Below are positions 6,929-12,153 of a DNA stretch of 12,153 nucleotides, in pieces. Numbering within the stretch: the first letter of the stretch is position 1; each line of letters starts with the position of its first letter. The stretch covers positions 1-12,153 of the forward strand of contig JAQXFM010000268.1 in the NCBI GenBank assembly GCA_029250305.1, written 5' to 3'. A program made the translations under genes and the position numbers. The DNA is from Candidatus Poseidoniaceae archaeon (GTDB lineage Archaea > Thermoplasmatota > Poseidoniia > Poseidoniales > Poseidoniaceae). Below the pieces are notes generated by a model. That model saw only the letters and a list, made by a program, of their open reading frames with translations. It was not told the DNA's origin and did no database searches.

Positions 6929-7471
6929 GCGTTGACCGGGTTTCCAAAAAGAAAGAGGAATCGGGGGCTCGTCATTCGCTTTTCGAAGGGCCAAATGATC
7001 GGCTCGTTCATTCCAACGATGCCCCCTGTGTGCTCTCACATGTTCCCAAGAGAGGGGGCGAATTGCGGCAACAGTTCTCCACAATTCCTGCACATGAGCC
7101 ACCAAGGCCTTGTTGGCTTTTGCTCGCCATGCGCCACATGCTAGATTTCCTGCGTACTGGGAATCTGCGCGTATGATTGCCTCATCCTCACCGCCTTCAT
7201 TTAGTAGCCAACGCAACGCCTCCCCAAAAGCGGTTAACTCGGCAGTGTTGTTGGATCCGACTTCCGCTCCAACGAAGTTCGACTCATCAGGCGAGGTGAC
7301 AACAGGTCCAGCAAACTCCTCGACCAACGAGCCACTTCCGCGGCCCAGTCCCGTGTCTCCAGTGATCACGACAACGGACCAAGCAGCCGGTGTTGTCGCG
7401 TCTACGTTTTGATTGCCTAAGCACGATCCGTCGACATAAATCGTCCAGTGTGCAGAGGGCAAGCGTTTCAC
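6926..7471 (-). CDS. rnhA: Ribonuclease HI family protein
   Basis: The protein is 181 residues, slightly longer than E. coli RNase HI. It would cleave the RNA strand of RNA:DNA hybrids such as R-loops and primers in the cytoplasm. The four acidic catalytic residues are all present: Asp14 in IYVDGSC, Glu78 in NNTAELTAF, Asp103 in RADSQYAGN and Asp158 in NERADHLAL. The catalytic-loop histidine is His148 in HVRAHRGH. An insertion of about 25 residues (about 40-68) lies between strands 2 and 3 compared with compact bacterial enzymes. The C-terminal tail is Pro-rich (DEPPIPLSFWKPGQR). The start is GTG 7471, which overlaps the TGA of gcvH as GTGA, so translation is probably coupled to gcvH. Archaea usually rely on RNase HII, so an HI-type enzyme is an additional activity. 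A cell-wall or reverse-transcriptase context is absent. Confidence 0.9.
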   Translation of the reverse strand: MKRLPSAHWTIYVDGSCLGNQNVDATTPAAWSVVVITGDTGLGRGSGSLVEEFAGPVVTSPDESNFVGAEVGSNNTAELTAFGEALRWLLNEGGEDEAIIRADSQYAGNLACGAWRAKANKALVAHVQELWRTVAAIRPLSWEHVRAHRGHRWNERADHLALRKANDEPPIPLSFWKPGQR

Positions 7472-7851
7472 TCGCCAATTTCAGCTTTGTAATCTGCAGC
7501 GCTCATCATGCCGGTGATCGCATCAGGGTTTTCGAGTTTCATGCGCACAATCCATCCTGCGCCGTATGGATCTTGGTTCATGAGTTCTGGTTCATCTTCC
7601 AGAGCGTCATTGACGGCGGTAATGGTCCCAGCAAGAGGTGCAAAGATTGGCGAGGCGGATTTGACGGATTCAACAATTGCAAATTCACCCATGTCCTCGA
7701 ATGAGTCCCCGTCTCCAGGGAGTTCGATGTAGACAATATCTGTGAGCGCATCTTGTGCGTGGTCGGTGATGCCAATGACGATTTCGTCGCCTTCAACTCG
7801 CATCCATTCGTGCTCTTTTGTGTAGTACAGTTCTTCAGGAATTTGACTCAT
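7468..7851 (-). CDS. gcvH: Glycine cleavage system H protein
   Basis: GcvH is the small lipoyl carrier that shuttles the aminomethyl group between the P, T and L proteins of glycine cleavage. The product is 127 residues, the normal length. It begins at IPEELYYTKEHEWM, the usual N-terminal block, and contains GITDHAQDALTDIVYIELP. The lipoylated lysine is Lys64 in VESVKSAS. The end (DPYGAGWIVRMKLENP) is also standard. ATG 7851 is chosen over an in-frame ATG at 7905 because it restores family length and has AGGT eight bases upstream. The last four bases overlap the GTG start of the RNase H gene. Genes for the P and T proteins and for lipoate attachment are not in this window, so the carrier is encoded apart from its partners. 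In some organisms stand-alone H proteins serve lipoate transfer. Confidence 0.96.
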   Translation of the reverse strand: MSQIPEELYYTKEHEWMRVEGDEIVIGITDHAQDALTDIVYIELPGDGDSFEDMGEFAIVESVKSASPIFAPLAGTITAVNDALEDEPELMNQDPYGAGWIVRMKLENPDAITGMMSAADYKAEIGE

Positions 7852-7916
7852 AGCCTTCGACCTGATTTGTTGGAAGTGGCCGCCTTTGATGAAGCCACCG
7901 CTCATGCCAAGTGGCG

Positions 7917-7922
7917 AAAAAA
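7917..7922 (-). terminator. Possible T-tract terminator after the small membrane protein gene
   Basis: On the minus strand a run of six T lies 13 bases after the stop codon of the 113-residue membrane protein gene. Archaeal termination commonly uses such U-rich tracts without a hairpin. A 5-bp GCCAC/GTGGC pair just downstream is probably incidental. The call is weak. Confidence 0.3.
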
Positions 7923-7935
7923 CGAGAAATCAGAA

Positions 7936-8277
7936 TCACTCTTGTTCTGATAATTCTTCTTCCAATACATTCGCTTCGAGTTCGGCCCAAGCTGAACCAA
8001 CGCTTGCATCTTTGATGGAGGTGTTGATGTCTTCGCTCACACGCTGCGCCAACTCATCCGCAGATTCGTTGGGAAATGCAGAGGAAAGAGGACCTGAGCC
8101 GTTGCTCAACGTGTTGCCCAAGCCAAGGAACAGAGCGCCGAGGAGGATGAAAATCCAACCCATGCCGAGTTCTGAAATCTGCATTCGCCCTTCAATCAGC
8201 CCAAATCCAGCCACGAGCAAGAGGCCTGTTCCAGTGCCGTACAACAACTTCGATGCGGCATCAGAGGGGTTGCTCAT
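7936..8277 (-). CDS. Small two-helix membrane protein with acidic tail
   Basis: The product is 113 residues and the family is not recognised. Two hydrophobic segments, at about residues 12-29 and 36-56, are Gly-rich (GLLLVAGFG and WIFILLGALFLGLG) and separated by a six-residue polar turn, suggesting a helical hairpin. The remaining 55 residues are polar and helical in appearance, with heptad-like spacing of hydrophobics, and end in a strongly acidic stretch (EEELSEQE). The topology probably leaves the tail in the cytoplasm. ATG 8277 has no clear ribosome binding site. The gene lies 65 bases after the THEP1 NTPase gene and 84 bases before gcvH, all in the same direction. The compositional pattern makes a real gene likely, but there is no homology evidence. 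Confidence 0.65.
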   Translation of the reverse strand: MSNPSDAASKLLYGTGTGLLLVAGFGLIEGRMQISELGMGWIFILLGALFLGLGNTLSNGSGPLSSAFPNESADELAQRVSEDINTSIKDASVGSAWAELEANVLEEELSEQE

Positions 8278-8342
8278 GAACCGACCATACGCTATCCAGC
8301 AATGAAACCAGCGGCTGTGTGGTGAAGACGAATGTCGAATCT

Positions 8343-8924
8343 TCAGTACGTCTCACGCATCAACTTGTGAATCTTGTAAGGCAACAAGGCTCTGTTGACG
8401 GGTGTAACTTCCAAGATCCGTCCATCGTCTCGTCGGCGAATGTCCTGCAAGAGAGGGTGACGGCTTTTTTTGTGCAGTGTGAGCAAGGTTGGCTTATCGA
8501 CTTCAAGGGCGCTGCGCACCACATTGACGAATGCTTCACTCTCGACAGCAAACTTACCAATTTCATCGATGACCAAGACTTCGCATTCATCTCGGGCGTA
8601 TTCAATGGCAGGAATTGCAACTTGTTCGAGCGCTTCGATGTCGATGCCATAGCCGAGGACCCTGAGCCTTGAATCAATGCTTTTGTGGGCCATAATGGCT
8701 TCTTCTTTGGTGACAATGTTGACGATTTTGTAGCCGAGGCGCTCGCTTCCGTCGAGGATCGGTACGGTTTGCAGGCCGCCGATAATCGGGGCATCACTGA
8801 GGCTTCCTCGCATTTGGATTTCTCGCTTGCGCTCGTCGACAAGCATTTCGAGAACCTTTTCCATCACAGCGGATTTACCGCTGCGCGGTAAGCCGGTGAT
8901 ACCAATCTTTGGATGAATGCCCAC
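8343..8924 (-). CDS. THEP1-type nucleoside triphosphatase (NTPase_1 family)
   Basis: The protein is 193 residues, near the usual THEP1 length. It has a Walker A loop GLPRSGKS (11-18) and a Walker B block VLVIDEIGK (116-124), the latter being the family hallmark. The middle also fits: IIGGLQTVPILDG, then ERLGYKIVNI (about 47-70) correspond to the conserved 'GGF.T..VR..G.R.GF.IV' region. THEP1 proteins hydrolyse ATP and other NTPs in vitro and are widespread in archaea; their cellular role is unsettled, with RNA or nucleotide metabolism suggested. The start is GTG 8924, supported by GAGGT seven bases upstream and by the canonical glycine loop shortly after. A TATA-like element lies at 8969-8980. 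Just upstream of that is the nested inverted repeat at 8996-9046, which separates this gene from the methyltransferase. Confidence 0.9.
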   Translation of the reverse strand: MGIHPKIGITGLPRSGKSAVMEKVLEMLVDERKREIQMRGSLSDAPIIGGLQTVPILDGSERLGYKIVNIVTKEEAIMAHKSIDSRLRVLGYGIDIEALEQVAIPAIEYARDECEVLVIDEIGKFAVESEAFVNVVRSALEVDKPTLLTLHKKSRHPLLQDIRRRDDGRILEVTPVNRALLPYKIHKLMRETY

Positions 8925-8930
8925 AATATA

Positions 8931-8935
8931 ACCTC
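8931..8935 (-). promoter_or_regulatory. Ribosome binding site of the THEP1 gene
   Basis: GAGGT (minus strand) precedes the start by six bases and decides for the non-ATG codon GTG 8924. Confidence 0.6.
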
Positions 8936-8968
8936 AGGCTAACCCTAACAGTCGATGCAGTGGCTTGT

Positions 8969-8980
8969 CATAAATAAAGC
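8969..8980 (-). promoter_or_regulatory. Putative TATA box of the THEP1 gene
   Basis: Read on the minus strand the segment is GCTTTATTTATG, with the core TTTATTTA resembling the archaeal TATA consensus. Transcription would begin near 8947, giving a leader of about 20 bases that includes the GAGGT site. Confidence 0.45.
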
Positions 8981-8995
8981 ATCTTCCTCATGTTC

Positions 8996-9046
8996 TCCGT
9001 ACAAGTCGCTTACAATTCCGGAAAATTGGCGGCAGAAATGTACGGA
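8996..9046. repeat. Nested inverted repeat between methyltransferase and THEP1 genes
   Basis: The outer arms TCCGTACA (8996-9003) and TGTACGGA (9039-9046) are a perfect 8-bp inverted pair. Centred between them is a second pair, CAATT (9013-9017) and AATTG (9024-9028), around the six-base loop CCGGAA. The two unpaired sides are 9 and 10 bases, so the structure is almost symmetrical. It starts at the base next to the methyltransferase stop codon (9047-9049, minus strand) and ends 15 bases upstream of the THEP1 TATA candidate. It could be an RNA hairpin ending the methyltransferase transcript or a two-part protein-binding operator. Confidence 0.6.
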
Positions 9047-11041
9047 TTATCGAACCAGAGGCACTAATTCCGGAAGGTCTCCGTTGACATCGAGCGGCAA
9101 CATCTCCAATTCGTAATTGTTGACGTTGTTGTTCGCTGACCATGCACGAGCCCACTCATCGAGATCATCGTCGTTGAGCAATTGGCACATCCAGTGCAGG
9201 GCGGTTTCTAATGAGCCGTGTAGCGAAATCAATCGTTGCTGTATGTCTTCATGCAGTTCAATGTGATTGACGCTGTTTCCAAGGACGCAGCCTGCCGGAA
9301 TAACGGCCCAGCGCAAGCGTCGGTCTTGGTGTGCGTTTACGATGGCTTGGCATGCAAGGCGTGGGCCGAACCTTGGTTCTGCAGCGCCACACCACATGGC
9401 CAACTGACGTTCGTTGGCTCGCGAAGGGATGTCTGTTCGGAACGCTGGATGGCGTACGAACACCCGCCCATCCTCATCTTCTGAGAAATGAACACCACGA
9501 ATGAATGGTCGGGATGAACGACCCTTTGCCCATGTCTCGATGCTCTTGGAATGGGCGGTCTGGTCGATTTCCCCAACCCGAACACGAACGGTATGGCCGT
9601 CTGTGGCAAGGGCGTGATGTGCGTCGCCCAGTCTTGGGAGGAGGGCAAGTCGGTCGAGCACTGCGAGTGTTTGTTTTCGCTCAACTCTGTCGCGAGGCAA
9701 ACGAGGAATCGCCCACGTGTCCTTTGCCCAAGAGACCCATCGTTCGGGGGCCATCTCGAACGAAGGCACTCGGTTAGAGAGCCCGTTCTGATCTCGACGT
9801 AAATCGGCTCGACTGATTGGACCATGCATCAACAATTGATCAACTGCTACCTTTGCTGTGATGCCAAGGACAGCCACGCCTTGGGTCATGCCGGGGAACA
9901 GGTGGTTTGCTTCTTCGATGGCCCAGATATCAGACCAGCCATGTTCTTCGACCAACAACGTTCGAAGCGGGTGGGAGGATTGTTCGCGAAGAATGCTGTC
10001 TGGAGCAATGAGTCGGAGCCTTCCGCCTTCTTCGAGAATTTGCAGGCTTCGTTCGATGAACAAGCGATAGAGGTTGACGTTCCCACGCATGGTCGAGAAT
10101 CGGGGCTTTCCGTTGTCCGTTAGGGCGCGGAGGTGCTCTCCGAGTTCTCGACGGAGTTTGCTACCATCTTCCATGCCGCGGAATCGATCTTTGATTCGGA
10201 GCCATGGTGGGTTGGTTACAACCAGCTGTGGTTCGGTCTCCCAAGGCCATGAGCCTTGCAAGGTGTCGCCTTGTCGGACAGAAGTCAGCAGAAGTTCTTC
10301 TGCTTCTTCACGTGGCAAACACCCTGGCTTGGCAGTCTTGAGGCTGACCAGACCAAATCGAATGCATTCGAGCAGAAGACGGCGGCGAGTTGACGCCACG
10401 ACGAGTTCGTCGACATCGAGCAACTGGAACGAGGAGAGGAGCAGACGGGTGTCATCCATTCGACGCTCGTCTGTGCTGTCTTCGTGGTGTTCAGAATGTC
10501 GGCGAATCAAGCGTGCATGGAAGATACCGCCACCGCATGATGTATCGGCGATTGGGAGTGGGATTCCGCTCAGAGTTCGGCGCCCATCTGCAACCTGCTT
10601 CAATTCAATCTCATCGTCGATTTCAGTTTCTTGGCTGTGTTGCGGGAGGTTGAGTTTTTCGATGTGAGCTCGGAAACCGGGTGGGAGATTGCTGAGGTGC
10701 ATGGTTGAGGACTTCACTGGCGTCTTTGGCCGGGTAAGGCTCTCCAAGAGTTCCGATGCAATCACCGCATCTGCGAGCCGAGGTGGCGTTGGGTGGGCTC
10801 CTCGGGGGGATCGTCCATCGGTCTCGGCATCGTGCCGAGCGAGGAGGTGATCGAGAACATGACCTGGGTCGGTGAGGAGGTTGGCAGGCAAGGTTGGCCA
10901 TTCCTCTGGAAGGAGCGCTGCTATTGGTTGATGCACGCGCAGGGATTGTTCCCAAGATTGGAGCCAAATTTCAATTTGTTCCGGACGATTGTCGAGGCAT
11001 CGATCCAATCGTGCATACCAGCCGCTGACTCCGCTCTGCAT
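9047..11041 (-). CDS. N6-adenine DNA methyltransferase, Eco57I/type IIG-like
   Basis: From ATG 11041 the protein is 664 residues. Motifs occur in the gamma-class order of N6-adenine methyltransferases. These are motif X HPTPPRLAD (83-91), motif I ADTSCGGG (165-172) for S-adenosylmethionine, LLDVDELVVAS (207-217) with the acidic motif II, RQGDTL (256-261) as motif III, and catalytic NPPW (277-280). A later block, GNVNLYRLFIERSLQILEEGG then IAPDSIL, is typical of Eco57I/PglX-like enzymes. Residues about 445-600 probably form the target-recognition domain. An unusual insertion of about 70 residues lies between motifs X and I. No PD-(D/E)xK nuclease motif is evident in the N-terminal 80 residues, and no nuclease gene is adjacent. 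It may therefore be an orphan modification enzyme or part of a split defence system. GGTGGAG precedes ATG 11041; TTG 11053 is an alternative start. Confidence 0.87.
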   Translation of the reverse strand: MQSGVSGWYARLDRCLDNRPEQIEIWLQSWEQSLRVHQPIAALLPEEWPTLPANLLTDPGHVLDHLLARHDAETDGRSPRGAHPTPPRLADAVIASELLESLTRPKTPVKSSTMHLSNLPPGFRAHIEKLNLPQHSQETEIDDEIELKQVADGRRTLSGIPLPIADTSCGGGIFHARLIRRHSEHHEDSTDERRMDDTRLLLSSFQLLDVDELVVASTRRRLLLECIRFGLVSLKTAKPGCLPREEAEELLLTSVRQGDTLQGSWPWETEPQLVVTNPPWLRIKDRFRGMEDGSKLRRELGEHLRALTDNGKPRFSTMRGNVNLYRLFIERSLQILEEGGRLRLIAPDSILREQSSHPLRTLLVEEHGWSDIWAIEEANHLFPGMTQGVAVLGITAKVAVDQLLMHGPISRADLRRDQNGLSNRVPSFEMAPERWVSWAKDTWAIPRLPRDRVERKQTLAVLDRLALLPRLGDAHHALATDGHTVRVRVGEIDQTAHSKSIETWAKGRSSRPFIRGVHFSEDEDGRVFVRHPAFRTDIPSRANERQLAMWCGAAEPRFGPRLACQAIVNAHQDRRLRWAVIPAGCVLGNSVNHIELHEDIQQRLISLHGSLETALHWMCQLLNDDDLDEWARAWSANNNVNNYELEMLPLDVNGDLPELVPLVR

Positions 11042-11043
11042 AA

Positions 11044-11050
11044 CTCCACC
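11044..11050 (-). promoter_or_regulatory. Ribosome binding site of the methyltransferase gene
   Basis: On the minus strand GGTGGAG stands just before ATG 11041, with GGTG five bases away. This favours the ATG over the in-frame TTG at 11053, which would place the motif inside the coding region. An AT-rich GAAATTTCAT near 11103-11112 is the only TATA-like candidate and is weak. Confidence 0.5.
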
Positions 11051-11129
11051 CAACCTATCCGGTTGGCTCGATTGGTTTGAATGTGACCCTTTGCAGGCGG
11101 CATGAAATTTCGCAGAAAATGGGCGTTTT

Positions 11130-11564
11130 TCACTCTAAACCCAGCATCTCAAAACTTTGCTTATGCCAATCCCATCCTGCTTTTACCCATTCGAAAAGGG
11201 CTGACAATTCAGGTTTCTTGACGCCAGCCGCTTTCGCGATTTGTTTGAGAATTTTAATCTCGGCCGAGTCATATTCTCCGTCGACGGCAGCGACGAGAAT
11301 GGCATCTCGAAGGGCAGCTTTCAGGGCGACTGGCGAGAGTCGTTCCATGACGAGTTTCAACTGGGGGGGGTTTTCCAACATGTTTCGCACATCAACCCTC
11401 ATCTCAGGGTGCATCATCGATCGGCCCATGAGGCCCTCAATGATGGCGAGCTCTTCCTTGACGAGGGCGCCATCTGCAGAAGCAACGATGATCATAATCT
11501 GTGCATAGCCCTGAGATTCTTCAGGCGTAAAATCAACCGTTAGGTCGACGTACACGTCCTTCAC
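11130..11564 (-). CDS. TerB-like protein, downstream paralogue
   Basis: The product is 144 residues, mostly helical and cytoplasmic. It contains two half-repeats of the TerB type, each with a short acidic loop after a helix: ASADGALVKEEL (about 28-39) and AAVDGEYDSAEI (about 92-103). Such loops bind a divalent metal in TerB/TerB-like proteins. It is clearly paralogous to the gene directly upstream: both share tyrosine-alanine at the first helix, a PP motif near residue 65, ALRDA at about 84 and a Trp-containing final helix. The start is GTG 11564, overlapping the upstream TGA as GTGA, so translation is coupled. Bases 11363-11370 are a run of eight G on the plus strand (encoding the PP region), a possible slippage site. 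TerB domains occur in tellurite/stress and phage-defence gene clusters; no specific role can be assigned. Confidence 0.75.
   Translation of the reverse strand: MKDVYVDLTVDFTPEESQGYAQIMIIVASADGALVKEELAIIEGLMGRSMMHPEMRVDVRNMLENPPQLKLVMERLSPVALKAALRDAILVAAVDGEYDSAEIKILKQIAKAAGVKKPELSALFEWVKAGWDWHKQSFEMLGLE
11363..11370. repeat. G8 homopolymer inside the downstream TerB-like gene
   Basis: Eight consecutive G on the plus strand, followed by four T, encode the Asn-Pro-Pro segment near residues 65-67 of the minus-strand protein. It is the longest single-base run I noticed in the window and could slip in replication or in sequencing. Confidence 0.9.
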
Positions 11565-11992
11565 TCCGACAGTGCGTTGAGGAGGTCAAACCCTTCCTGC
11601 ATCCACATGGCACCTTTGATCGTCCAATCAAGGAGCTTTTCAACAGCGTTGTCGGCAAGGTTGAGGTGTTCTGCAATCGCTTGGAGAACAGCGCGTTCGT
11701 CATCATCAACCGTTCCATCGGCTGCAGCCATGAGGGTTGCATCTCGAAGGGCCAGACGGCCAGATTCTGCCCCTAGCCCATCAAGGCATTCCTCGAGCGA
11801 TGGTGGAGTTTTCAAGGCACTGCGGATCATTTCACGTTGCCTTGGAGACAGCAGAGCGGTTCCAAGCCGCTGCTCGAACATGGCCATTTCATCAACAGTC
11901 AGTTCGTTGTCAACCCGCGCCATGAAAGCAAGAAGTCGAGCGTAAGCGTAGCGTTCTTCCCGTGGAAGTTTGTGGACGGTGTCTGGTAGCAT
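11561..11992 (-). CDS. TerB-like protein, upstream paralogue
   Basis: The product is 143 residues and a paralogue of the next gene. It has the same two-half-repeat plan: ARVDNELTVDEM (about 25-36) and AAADGTVDDDER (about 89-100), each an acidic loop between helices as in TerB-like folds. The first loop has Asn where the canonical Gly stands, so metal binding there may be weaker; the second is canonical. There is no signal peptide or membrane helix. ATG 11992 is the natural start; the GGGG a few bases upstream is a poor ribosome binding site. It is the first gene of a minus-strand run with its paralogue and then the DNA methyltransferase (88-base gap). Conserved pairing with the methyltransferase, if found elsewhere, would point to a shared role. 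Confidence 0.75.
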   Translation of the reverse strand: MLPDTVHKLPREERYAYARLLAFMARVDNELTVDEMAMFEQRLGTALLSPRQREMIRSALKTPPSLEECLDGLGAESGRLALRDATLMAAADGTVDDDERAVLQAIAEHLNLADNAVEKLLDWTIKGAMWMQEGFDLLNALSE

Positions 11993-12114
11993 GAACCCCG
12001 GTTGTCGACATTACCTTAGAACCCAACGCCGGCACGAGCATCGAAACGTTGTATTTCGTTTTGATTTCGCCGAGGCGAACAAGCCTTCATCAATTACAAC
12101 CACTGCCTAACGGT

Positions 12115-12153
12115 ATGTACCCAAGCAAAAACGTCCTTGGCCAACCCCTCGAC
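12115..12153 (+). CDS. Start of a gene, possibly DUF2237 family (truncated by window edge)
   Basis: Only 13 codons are visible (MYPSKNVLGQPLD). The KNVLG-x-PL pattern near the N-terminus matches what I recall of DUF2237 proteins, small proteins of unknown function that begin with NVLGxPLxPC. The gene is divergent from the TerB-like genes across 122 bases. An AT-rich TCAATTACAA near 12089-12098 could be its TATA element if translation is nearly leaderless. The call rests on a very short match. Confidence 0.45.
   Translation, partial: MYPSKNVLGQPLD

Noticed and set aside
7852..7905. N-terminal extension of GcvH from ATG 7905
   Set aside because: The extra 18 residues do not resemble any GcvH N-terminus. 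ATG 7851 gives family length and has a ribosome binding site.
10074..10667. Open frame of 197 codons on the plus strand, Ser/Arg-rich
   Set aside because: It lies wholly within the methyltransferase gene, has low-complexity Ser/Arg composition and no fold signature; it is a shadow of the real frame.
9047..11041. Fused type IIG restriction endonuclease
   Set aside because: No PD-(D/E)xK or HNH pattern could be seen in the N-terminal part, which is also shorter than usual type IIG nuclease domains. A distant match cannot be excluded by eye.
11130..11992. Tellurite resistance function for the TerB-like genes
   Set aside because: No TerC, TerD or TerZ-type genes are nearby, and the TerB fold alone does not imply tellurite resistance.
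1..12153. tRNA, rRNA, CRISPR array, insertion sequence or integrase
   Set aside because: No regularly spaced direct repeats, cloverleaf-like signatures or transposase/recombinase motifs were seen on either strand.

Overview
The window reads as archaeal genomic DNA. It encodes an archaeal transcription factor B with its Zn ribbon and two cyclin folds, a THEP1-type NTPase, TATA-like boxes upstream of several genes, and short GAGG-type ribosome binding sites. Alongside these sit bacterial-type metabolic genes (GalU, GcvH, an isochorismatase-fold hydrolase). Gene packing is extremely dense and the proteins are rather acidic. This mix fits a marine Euryarchaeota/Thermoplasmatota genome such as Marine Group II (Poseidoniales). 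That placement is inference from gene content, not a measured phylogeny.

Layout. Bases 1-243 are the C-terminal end of a LivF-like ABC ATPase. Bases 358-912 (+) encode an isochorismatase-like hydrolase that faces a single-chain aconitase-superfamily enzyme (922-2910, -) whose swivel domain is N-terminal. A 253-base divergent region holds promoters for that enzyme and for transcription factor B (3164-4090, +). TFB is followed after 33 bases by an unnamed HEAT-repeat protein (4124-5587, +). A four-helix membrane protein (5589-6008, -) and a GalU-like nucleotidyltransferase (6062-6925, +) diverge from a 53-base gap.

From 6926 to 11992 every gene is on the minus strand. In transcription order these are two overlapping TerB-like paralogues (11992 down to 11130), an N6-adenine DNA methyltransferase with no visible nuclease (11041-9047), a nested inverted repeat (8996-9046), a THEP1 NTPase (8924-8343), a small two-helix membrane protein (8277-7936), the glycine cleavage H protein (7851-7468) and an RNase HI (7471-6926). 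The last two overlap through GTGA. At the right edge a plus-strand gene begins at 12115, and its first 13 residues resemble DUF2237.

How it fits together. Most of the window is housekeeping: transcription initiation, carbon metabolism, one-carbon metabolism, nucleotide-sugar supply and RNA:DNA hybrid removal. The accessory-looking part is the TerB-TerB-methyltransferase block with the inverted repeat behind it. It resembles part of a modification or defence module, but no restriction nuclease is visible, so that is only a hypothesis. Three convergent gene pairs are separated by 9, 1 and 0 bases, which leaves no room for conventional intergenic terminators. I see no tRNA, rRNA, CRISPR array, transposase or integrase. 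No stretch over 300 bases lacks a gene.
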